A DNA stretch of 5,001 bases from Oscillospiraceae bacterium (GTDB lineage Bacteria; Bacillota; Clostridia; Oscillospirales; Ruminococcaceae), in NCBI GenBank assembly GCA_029068025.1, contig JAIEDJ010000391.1, forward strand, positions 1-5,001, given 5' to 3'. A program made the position numbers and the translations under genes. This document shows, piece by piece, positions 1 through 5,001 of the stretch. Position 1 is the stretch's first letter; each line of letters opens with the position of its first letter. Below the pieces are notes generated by a model that saw only the letters and a list, made by a program, of their open reading frames with translations, was not told the origin of the DNA and did not search any database.

Positions 1-897
1 CTGGCAATCTATTTTAATATTACTAAAAAATATATCAGAAACACAAGTCCCGAAATGCAGGCAAAGTCAATTGAACTTAACAAGTATCTCCCGTTTGAGG
101 AAGATTCCGGGATCGTAAAGCTGGATTCAGAGGTAAAGCTAACCGGTGATCTGCCCGTTATCGACGGTGCGGCGGCGCTGTTTCCCGTGTTTTCGGCGTT
201 TGTAAACTCTGTATATCCATCGGACAGCGTTTTCTTTGACGGAGAGAATTTCACCGAAGGAAGCGCGCTCCATTACACCAACACTCGAGGAGCATACGCG
301 GCTGTCGTTGACGGAACGGCGGACGTGGTTTTCTGCGCTGCTCCGTCGAAGGAACAGCTTGAATATGCCGAGAAAAACGGCGTTGAGCTGGAGCTTGTGC
401 CGATAGGCAGGGAAGCGTTTGTTTTTATCGTCAACAAGAACAATCCCGTTGACGATCTTACCGTTGAACAGGTCAAGGGGATATATTCGGGAAAATACAA
501 GCGCTGGTCGGAGGTCGGCGGCAATAACAAATATATTGATCCGATTCAGAGAAACGAGGGCAGCGGAAGTCAGACGCGCATGCTGTCGTTTATGGAGGGA
601 ACTCCGATCAGGCGCAATCCGACTGCGGTTTTCGGGAGCGCGATAGGATTTTCGTTCCGCTACTACGTTGAGGGGATCGTGGAGAACTCCAATGTGAAAA
701 TGCTTTCGCTGAACGGCGTATATCCAAGTCCTGAGAATGTCGCGGACGAAAGCTATCCGCTGGTAAACAGCTTTTATGCGGTTTACCGCAAGGGTGATGA
801 TAACCCCAATATTCCGTTACTTATCGACTGGATATTATCGGACGAGGGGCAGCGGATTGTTAAGGAGAGTGGTTACGCGCCGCTGAAATCCGACTAA
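1..897 (+). CDS. PstS-like phosphate-type substrate-binding protein, 5' partial
   Basis: This is the C-terminal 298 codons of a type 2 periplasmic-binding-fold protein of the PstS-like family. Such proteins bind phosphate or a similar oxyanion outside the membrane, usually for an ABC importer. The frame is open from base 1, with no stop before ATG 55, so the true start lies upstream. The first residues (LAIYF then KKYIR) look like the end of a membrane helix followed by a basic stop, which suggests a membrane-anchored protein. Numbering from base 1, D55-G-A-A-A-L-F-P62 matches the PstS anion-binding loop. Residues 92-116 resemble the second strand/loop of the fold, and R184-N-E-G-S-G-S190 matches the R-x-x-G-S-G-T anion loop. 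Around residue 212 there is a G-x-A-I-G-F segment, and the C-terminus has a typical D-E-G-Q-R-I-V helix. No permease or ATPase gene follows, because the next gene has its own promoter. The family call is confident. Phosphate as the ligand is inferred, and upstream genes would decide it. The gene ends at TAA 895-897. Confidence 0.88.
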   Translation: MAIYFNITKKYIRNTSPEMQAKSIELNKYLPFEEDSGIVKLDSEVKLTGDLPVIDGAAALFPVFSAFVNSVYPSDSVFFDGENFTEGSALHYTNTRGAYAAVVDGTADVVFCAAPSKEQLEYAEKNGVELELVPIGREAFVFIVNKNNPVDDLTVEQVKGIYSGKYKRWSEVGGNNKYIDPIQRNEGSGSQTRMLSFMEGTPIRRNPTAVFGSAIGFSFRYYVEGIVENSNVKMLSLNGVYPSPENVADESYPLVNSFYAVYRKGDDNPNIPLLIDWILSDEGQRIVKESGYAPLKSD

Positions 898-937
898 AAA
901 ACTTTATGGCTTTTGGTCTTTTGGGCGCGTTATTGTG

Positions 938-961
938 AAAAATAGTAAAAAATACAAAAAA
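938..961 (+). promoter_or_regulatory. Phased A-tracts upstream of the tyrA promoter (UP-element-like)
   Basis: Three A-tracts, at 938-942, 947-952 and 956-961, are spaced about one helical turn apart and end four bases before the -35 hexamer. Relative to the predicted start of transcription near 1001 they cover about -63 to -40. That is the position where A-rich DNA contacts the RNA polymerase alpha subunit C-terminal domain or bends the DNA. The sequence and spacing are seen directly; the UP-element role is inferred. Confidence 0.5.
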
Positions 962-965
962 TTCC

Positions 966-994
966 TTGCAAATTTGTTCGATATGTGCTATAAT
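966..994 (+). promoter_or_regulatory. SigA-type promoter of the tyrA operon
   Basis: The -35 hexamer TTGCAA (966-971) and a perfect -10 TATAAT (989-994) are separated by 17 bases, and TG at 986-987 gives an extended -10. Transcription should start near base 1001, leaving a leader of about 27 bases before the tyrA ATG. That is too short for a riboswitch, T-box or attenuator, so I see no leader-based control. It is the only strong promoter found in the window and probably drives all four downstream genes. Confidence 0.85.
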
Positions 995-1015
995 AAAATT
1001 GTATAGTAAAAATGA

Positions 1016-1020
1016 AGGGG
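1016..1020 (+). promoter_or_regulatory. Ribosome binding site that fixes the tyrA start
   Basis: AGGGG lies 8 bases before ATG 1029. An in-frame ATG at 966 would add 21 residues, but it falls inside the -35 hexamer, upstream of the predicted transcript start, and has no Shine-Dalgarno sequence. The protein from 1029 begins at once with the first strand of a Rossmann fold, as expected. Confidence 0.85.
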
Positions 1021-1028
1021 ATCAAAAA

Positions 1029-1883
1029 ATGAATATAGCAGTTATAGGTCTGGGGCTTATCGGAGGTTCTATCTGCAAGGCTCTCAAGGCAAATACATTC
1101 CATCATATAATGGGTATAGATACCGATCCCGAAACGATCCGCAAGGCACTCGATCAGGGCGCAATCGACGAGGAGATCACTGTTGACAAGCTCGGCGAGG
1201 CCAATCTCACGATCGTCGCGCTTTACCCGCTGGCTATTGTGGATTTCGTTAAGGAAAACGCGGACAGATTCCGCAAGGGATCCATCGTTATGGATATCTG
1301 CGGCATCAAGGGGTATATAGTGCGGAACTGCACGCCGATACTTGACGAACGCGGCGTTATCTTTATCGGAACGCATCCTATGGCGGGTACGGAGCACTCG
1401 GGTTTCGATTACTCGACCGCAACGCTTTTCAACAAGGCTAGTTTTATCATCACGCCTTCCGAGAACACGCCGCAGATCGCCATCGATCTGGTGTCAACGC
1501 TCGGCGCGTGTATGAACTTCGGTCAGGTGGTGGTCGCCACTCCCGAACAGCATGATACCAACATTGCTTACACCTCACAATTGGCGCACGTCGTGTCCAA
1601 CGCATATGTAAAAAGCCCGTCGCTGTTCCGAGCGGACGGATTCTCGGCGGGGAGCTTCCTCGATCTTACAAGGGTCGCATACCTCAACGAGGAAATGTGG
1701 TCGAGCCTGTTTATGTGCAACAAGGAAGCGCTGCTGTATGAGGTCAACAACATCATAAACTCGCTGACGGAATACCGCGACGCTATGGAAAACGACGATA
1801 TCGACACGCTGCGCGAGCTGCTGCGCGTCGGCAAGGAGCGCAAGGAAAAGAGCATGGAGTTTTACGGTCAGGAGCGCAGATAA
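1029..1883 (+). CDS. tyrA: Prephenate dehydrogenase (tyrosine biosynthesis)
   Basis: This 284-residue cytoplasmic enzyme should oxidatively decarboxylate prephenate to 4-hydroxyphenylpyruvate, the committed step to tyrosine. The N-terminal Rossmann domain has G7-L-G-L-I-G12 right after the first strand. The acidic residues D31 and D33 at the end of strand two fit NAD+ rather than NADP+. H116 in the T-H-P-M-A-G-T-E-H-S-G block corresponds to the family's catalytic histidine. The helical dimerisation domain has the conserved Q174-H-D176 and S183-Q-L-A-H187 segments, and R215 in D-L-T-R-V matches the prephenate-binding arginine. The protein ends about 50 residues after the catalytic core, so it has no C-terminal ACT domain and no fused chorismate mutase. 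Feedback control by tyrosine through an ACT domain is therefore not expected. It is the first gene of the operon, and its TAA shares one base with the ATG of the next gene. Arogenate cannot be excluded as an alternative substrate. Confidence 0.95.
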   Translation: MNIAVIGLGLIGGSICKALKANTFHHIMGIDTDPETIRKALDQGAIDEEITVDKLGEANLTIVALYPLAIVDFVKENADRFRKGSIVMDICGIKGYIVRNCTPILDERGVIFIGTHPMAGTEHSGFDYSTATLFNKASFIITPSENTPQIAIDLVSTLGACMNFGQVVVATPEQHDTNIAYTSQLAHVVSNAYVKSPSLFRADGFSAGSFLDLTRVAYLNEEMWSSLFMCNKEALLYEVNNIINSLTEYRDAMENDDIDTLRELLRVGKERKEKSMEFYGQERR

Positions 1884-2437
1884 TGTCTGAAAAGCAAAAG
1901 CCGAGCTATGTTGTTTCGCTGTGCGGGATCATGTGCGGTCTTGCGCTGTCGCTTATGTTCGTGCTGGGAATGATACCGATGTTTGAATACATCAGCTCGG
2001 CAATGGCGGGGATCCTTATCTGGGTGATCCGCGACAGGCTGGGTGTAAAATACGGTCTGGTGAGCTACTTGGCGGTGGGTATACTGTGTCTGCTGATCAC
2101 GCCGAATTATGAGGCATCGATGATATATCTGTTCCTTTTGGGATATTATCCGATCATCAGGGAATATTTACAGAAGATACGTCTGAAAATACTTCGTATG
2201 GCGGCAAAGCTCATGGTGTACGCCGCAGGCGCTGTTGCCGCGTATATGATACTGATCTTTGTATTCGGATTGTCGGATCTGTTTGATGGGATGGATGATT
2301 TCGGAAAGTACAGCTCATTGGTGCTGCTTGGGTTTGGGGCATTCGCGTTTGTGATGTACGATATATTTCTGGGACTGTTTGATCCGTTCTATCAAAATTG
2401 CCTTAAGCCGAAGATACGGAAAAGAATGAAATATTAA
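1883..2437 (+). CDS. Six-helix membrane protein, ECF-transporter S-component-like
   Basis: This is a hydrophobic protein of 184 residues with about six predicted membrane segments, near residues 10-32, 36-50, 57-74, 78-92, 107-130 and 144-166. There is a basic loop at 93-109 and a basic tail (K175 to K183). Its size, helix number and the small-residue spacing in helix one (G15-x-x-x-G19, then A21) resemble substrate-capture (S) components of energy-coupling-factor importers. Such proteins bind a vitamin, metal or small metabolite and dock on a shared EcfT/EcfA module. The T-P-N-Y-E-A-S loop and the L-G-Y-Y-P-I motif look like a conserved clostridial family of unknown substrate; I recognise the pattern but cannot name a ligand. 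The start is firm: AGGAG at 1870-1874 lies 8 bases before the ATG, which overlaps the tyrA stop by one base, so translation is probably coupled. No EcfT or EcfA gene is in the window. It could also be a plain conserved membrane protein without transport function. Confidence 0.8.
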   Translation: MSEKQKPSYVVSLCGIMCGLALSLMFVLGMIPMFEYISSAMAGILIWVIRDRLGVKYGLVSYLAVGILCLLITPNYEASMIYLFLLGYYPIIREYLQKIRLKILRMAAKLMVYAAGAVAAYMILIFVFGLSDLFDGMDDFGKYSSLVLLGFGAFAFVMYDIFLGLFDPFYQNCLKPKIRKRMKY

Positions 2438-2448
2438 GGAGATAGCCT

Positions 2449-4245
2449 ATGGAAAGAATTCCTCAGCGTTCGGAGGTATCCGCGGAGAATAAATGGAAGA
2501 TCAACGATATTTACGCGTCCGATGAGGCATGGGAAAAGGATCTTGCAAGGGCAGGGGAGTTTGCGGAAAAGATCTCCTCATATAAGGGACAGCTGTGTTC
2601 TTCTGCCGAAAAGCTGCTGGAATATCTCAAGCTCGACGACGATATGTCGCTGATCTTCGACAGTCTTATAAATTATGCTCAGCGCAAGGGCGATGAGGAT
2701 ACTCGCGCTGCGAAGTATCAGGAGATGTGCGGCAGGCTGGAAATGCTGTATGTTCAGATCACGGGCGCTTCCGCTTATGTCACTCCGGAGCTGCTTTCTG
2801 TATCCGATGAGGATATGGAGCGGTTTTATAAGGAACGCCCGGAGCTTGAATTATACCGCCGCGCGCTGGATCGTATCAGAAAGCGCCGTGAGCATATTCT
2901 TTCCGAAAACGAGGAAAGGATAATCGCGCTGACGGGTGAAATGATGGGAACTCCCGATAATATTTTCTCTATGTTCAACGACGCGGATCTGAAATTCCCG
3001 GATGCTGTGGATAAGGACGGGGAAGCGCGCCAGGTAACGCATGAGAGCTATATCCCGTTAGTGCAGAGTGAGGACAGGGTTCTCAGAAAATCGGCGTTTG
3101 AGTCGATTTATCATACCTATGAGGGCTTTAAAAACACAACGGCGGCGACACTTGCCGCACAGGTGAAAACGCTTGTTTTCCGCGCACGTGCAAGGAAGTA
3201 CAACAGCACTCTGGAAGCCGCGCTGGACGGCACAGAGGTAGATCGATCGGTTTACCGCAGCCTTATCGAGGCAGTCCACGACAATATGCAGCTTATGCAC
3301 CGATATGTCAAGATCCGTAAGAAGGCTCTGGGTCTCGACGAGCTGCACGCATATGATCTGTACGTTCCGATAGTCGGCGGGGTAGAGGACAATGTTTCAT
3401 TCGAGCAGGCAAAACGCGAGGTTTACGAGTCGCTTGCTCCAATGGGAGAGGAATACCGCGCGATATTCCGCGAGGGTATGGAGAACGGATGGATAGACGT
3501 TTATGAGAACGAGGGCAAGCGCAGCGGCGCGTACTCCGCGGGAGCAAAGGTTCACCCGTTCGTATTGTTAAACTATAAGAACACACTGAATTGGGAATTT
3601 ACGCTGGCTCACGAGATGGGGCACGCGATCCATTCATATCTGTCAAACAAGAATCAGCCGACAGTATATTCGGATTATGTTATCTTTGTAGCGGAGGTAG
3701 CTTCGACCTGCAACGAAAGCCTGCTTATGCAGTATCTTCTGAAAAATACAAACGACAAAAAGCGCAGGGCTTTTCTTGTCAACTATTTTCTTGAACAGTT
3801 CAGGACCACTTTGTTCCGCCAGACCATGTTCGCGGAGTTTGAGCTGATGATCAACGAGAAGATCGAGCGCGGCGAAAGCCTCACCGCCGAGAATCTCTGC
3901 GAGATGTATCATAAGCTGAACGCGGATTATTACGGCGGTGACCTTATTGTTGACAGCGAGCTGGATATGGAATGGGCAAGGATCCCGCATTTCTATTACA
4001 ATTATTATGTATATCAGTATGCTACGGGCTTCTCTGCCGCAATAGCTCTTTCGCAGCGGATATTGAACGAAGGAGAGAGCGCCGTGAAGGATTATATCGG
4101 TTTTTTGAGCGGCGGCTGTTCGACGGATCCTATTTCGCTGCTGAAGGGCGCGGGAGTCGATATGACAGGCAAGAAGGCTGTTGAGGACGCAATGAAGCTG
4201 TTTTCGTCGCTGCTTGATGAGATGGAAGAGGTGCTTGGCATTTGA
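2449..4245 (+). CDS. pepF: Oligoendopeptidase F (M3B zinc metallopeptidase)
   Basis: This 598-residue cytoplasmic zinc peptidase cuts short peptides internally and so recycles imported or proteolysis-derived peptides. Its length is normal for PepF (about 600). Residues 1 to about 200 form the helical oligopeptidase-F N-terminal domain, and the M3 catalytic domain follows. H388-E-M-G-H392 is the HExxH zinc motif with E389 as the general base. E416 in V-A-E-V-A-S, 28 residues after H388, is the third zinc ligand, and N422-E423 completes the family's S-T-x-N-E block. The P513-H514-F-Y-Y-N-Y-Y-V-Y-Q-Y-A-T-G527 stretch carries the histidine and tyrosines that bind substrate and stabilise the transition state in M3 enzymes. 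No signal peptide is present. AGGAG at 2437-2441 lies 7 bases before the ATG and begins on the last base of the preceding stop codon. The gene lies 11 bases after the membrane-protein gene and overlaps the next gene by 4 bases, which places it mid-operon. All key residues are intact. Confidence 0.96.
   Translation: MERIPQRSEVSAENKWKINDIYASDEAWEKDLARAGEFAEKISSYKGQLCSSAEKLLEYLKLDDDMSLIFDSLINYAQRKGDEDTRAAKYQEMCGRLEMLYVQITGASAYVTPELLSVSDEDMERFYKERPELELYRRALDRIRKRREHILSENEERIIALTGEMMGTPDNIFSMFNDADLKFPDAVDKDGEARQVTHESYIPLVQSEDRVLRKSAFESIYHTYEGFKNTTAATLAAQVKTLVFRARARKYNSTLEAALDGTEVDRSVYRSLIEAVHDNMQLMHRYVKIRKKALGLDELHAYDLYVPIVGGVEDNVSFEQAKREVYESLAPMGEEYRAIFREGMENGWIDVYENEGKRSGAYSAGAKVHPFVLLNYKNTLNWEFTLAHEMGHAIHSYLSNKNQPTVYSDYVIFVAEVASTCNESLLMQYLLKNTNDKKRRAFLVNYFLEQFRTTLFRQTMFAEFELMINEKIERGESLTAENLCEMYHKLNADYYGGDLIVDSELDMEWARIPHFYYNYYVYQYATGFSAAIALSQRILNEGESAVKDYIGFLSGGCSTDPISLLKGAGVDMTGKKAVEDAMKLFSSLLDEMEEVLGI
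4228..4244 (+). promoter_or_regulatory. Ribosome binding site and TTG start overlapping the pepF stop
   Basis: GAGG at 4228-4231 sits 10 bases before TTG 4242-4244, which overlaps the pepF TGA (4243-4245) in a TTGA arrangement analogous to the common ATGA coupling signal. In this frame an upstream TGA at 4218-4220 leaves no other possible start before the TTG. Later in-frame candidates are TTG 4266, GTG 4278 and ATG 4314. The ATG would cut off a stretch that still looks coding, so TTG 4242 is preferred but not proven. Confidence 0.55.
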
Positions 4246-5001
4246 TCGCAGACGAAAAGAACGTCTTGAATCCAACGGTGGGGAAGCTCGCTGAAAAACT
4301 TTGCCGCAGCAGTATGTTTCCGACGCTGATCGTTGACGATCTTCTGTGCTGTGTTTACAGCTCTCATCCGAAAATCGTGCCTGTCGGAACGCTTCTTTCG
4401 CTTTTTCTCAAGGAGCCGCCGGTATCCCCGCTGAAAAAGGAAAGAGACGTGATCCTTTTTCTGAATAATGTTTCTTATTGCGCGAGATTTATCCCCATTG
4501 ACAAAACTTACAGTTTTTGTCAGTTGTTGGATTTTTCCTCCATAATGACATTGGCGGCTTGTACCGATATGTATTCCATAATAGAGCAGCGGTTTTCTTT
4601 ACTGAGAGATTGTTTGGATAATATCCGCAATTTTGTTAAAAAGCTGGAGGAAGAGCTTCCGTCCAAATCCAGAGTGAGATATATGCAGATGGTGGATATC
4701 AGCGCGGAAACTGACAAGTTTGACAGGTTGCTGACAGGTATGTCCGATTACATTTATATGTCACTATCGCCGAATGAAAGCGATCAGATCATTGATACTC
4801 ACGGAATGGTAGACTGGATCGTCAAAAGATCAAACTCAGTTCTTGAGCAGTCGGGAAAATGTCTGGAATTTATAACCGACGTTGACGCATTTTATATCTG
4901 CGCCAATCAAAGATATGCGATCATCTCGATTTTAAACGCTGTCCAGAACGCTCTGCTTTATTCTCCGGTCATGGATACTCCTGTGGTGTCACTGACTAAG
5001 G
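4242..5001 (+). CDS. Sensor histidine kinase-like protein, 3' partial, no visible phosphoacceptor His
   Basis: The frame is open for 253 codons, from TTG 4242 to the end of the window. Residues 25-90 (from M25-F-P-T-L-I-V-D-D) resemble a PAS-like sensor start. Residues about 105-170 form two amphipathic helices separated by a P-S-K turn, laid out like the dimerisation helices of histidine kinases. After a linker, residues 190-253 look like the beginning of a GHKL/HATPase_c domain. Its N-box is I-L-N232-A-V-Q-N236-A-L-L-Y-S-P242, whose asparagines normally bind Mg-ATP. The expected histidine in the first helix is absent: only H42 and H187 occur, both outside the helices, and the matching stretch reads R-F-S-L-L-R-D-C-L-D-N-I. 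No membrane segment is seen, so the protein is probably cytoplasmic. The G-boxes lie beyond the window. It could be a degenerate kinase, an ATP-binding scaffold, or a kinase using another residue. The family call is moderate and rests mainly on the N-box and layout. Confidence 0.65.
   Translation, partial: MIADEKNVLNPTVGKLAEKLCRSSMFPTLIVDDLLCCVYSSHPKIVPVGTLLSLFLKEPPVSPLKKERDVILFLNNVSYCARFIPIDKTYSFCQLLDFSSIMTLAACTDMYSIIEQRFSLLRDCLDNIRNFVKKLEEELPSKSRVRYMQMVDISAETDKFDRLLTGMSDYIYMSLSPNESDQIIDTHGMVDWIVKRSNSVLEQSGKCLEFITDVDAFYICANQRYAIISILNAVQNALLYSPVMDTPVVSLTK
4497..4524 (+). repeat. Inverted repeat inside the kinase-like gene
   Basis: TTGACAAAA and its partner TTTTGTCA form an eight-base-pair perfect stem (4499-4506 with 4515-4522). 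One G-T and one A-T pair extend it outward, and the loop is 8 bases. It lies entirely in coding sequence (I-D-K-T-Y-S-F-C-Q). It is AT-rich and could fold as a weak RNA hairpin or be chance. I assign no function. Confidence 0.4.

Noticed and set aside
910..925. Tandem repeat CTTTTGGT/CTTTTGGG in the intergenic region as a possible operator.
   Set aside because: There are only two short, low-complexity copies, over 40 bases upstream of the -35 and with no dyad symmetry. There is not enough to support a binding site.
875..930. ACGCGCC (875-881) and GGCGCGT (924-930) as a terminator stem for the PstS-like gene.
   Set aside because: The 7-base arms are 42 bases apart, the first lies in the coding region, and no T-run follows the second. 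It does not fit an intrinsic terminator.
966..1028. An upstream ATG at 966 extending tyrA by 21 residues.
   Set aside because: It lies inside the -35 hexamer and before the predicted transcript start, has no ribosome binding site, and the extension does not resemble a TyrA N-terminus.
3643..4275. A long minus-strand open frame of 210 codons opposite pepF.
   Set aside because: It is antisense to the conserved catalytic region of PepF, lacks a recognisable family, and is explained by the codon usage of the real gene.
4498..4530. TTGACA at 4498-4503 as the -35 of an internal promoter.
   Set aside because: No -10-like hexamer occurs 16-18 bases downstream (the region reads TCAGTTGT), and the site is in the middle of a reading frame.
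4712..4739. Three TGACARGT copies (4712, 4721, 4732) as iterated binding sites.
   Set aside because: They encode part of a predicted helix (T-D-K-F-D-R-L-L-T-G), have uneven spacing (9 and 11 bases), and lie deep within a gene. Chance or codon choice is the simplest explanation.

Overview
The window looks like a chromosomal segment from a low-to-medium GC member of the Clostridia (Firmicutes). A Ruminococcus or other Oscillospiraceae-type gut anaerobe is my best guess. The reasons are strong AGGAG-type ribosome binding sites, a consensus SigA-type promoter with an extended -10, tightly packed same-strand genes, and the protein families present. The taxonomic call is inference from style and families, not from a marker gene. 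All genes are on the + strand. There are no RNA genes, CRISPR arrays, insertion sequences or other mobile elements that I can see, and no gene-free stretch longer than 131 bases.

Region 1 (1-897) is the 3' part of a gene for a PstS-like, phosphate-type periplasmic-binding-fold protein. Its N-terminus lies before the window. It is followed by a 131-base intergenic region (898-1028) with no convincing intrinsic terminator. This region holds a very good promoter: TTGCAA, 17 bases, TATAAT, an extended TG before the -10, and three phased A-tracts just upstream of the -35.

Region 2 (1029-5001) is a single tightly packed transcription unit read from that promoter: tyrA (prephenate dehydrogenase without an ACT domain), a six-helix membrane protein resembling an ECF-transporter S component, pepF (M3B oligoendopeptidase F), and a sensor-kinase-like gene that runs off the window. 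The junctions are a 1-base overlap, an 11-base gap and a 4-base overlap, so translational coupling is likely throughout. The last gene begins at a TTG codon inside the pepF stop and is open to the end of the window.

Functionally the operon joins tyrosine biosynthesis, a possible small-molecule uptake component, intracellular peptide breakdown and a signalling-type ATPase. A shared theme of amino acid or peptide supply is possible but is inference. The least ordinary element is the terminal kinase-like gene. It has a recognisable N-box (N232, N236) but no histidine anywhere in the helices where the phosphoacceptor should lie. I see no clear evidence of a wholly new system. That degenerate kinase and the tyrA-coupled membrane protein are the points most worth following.
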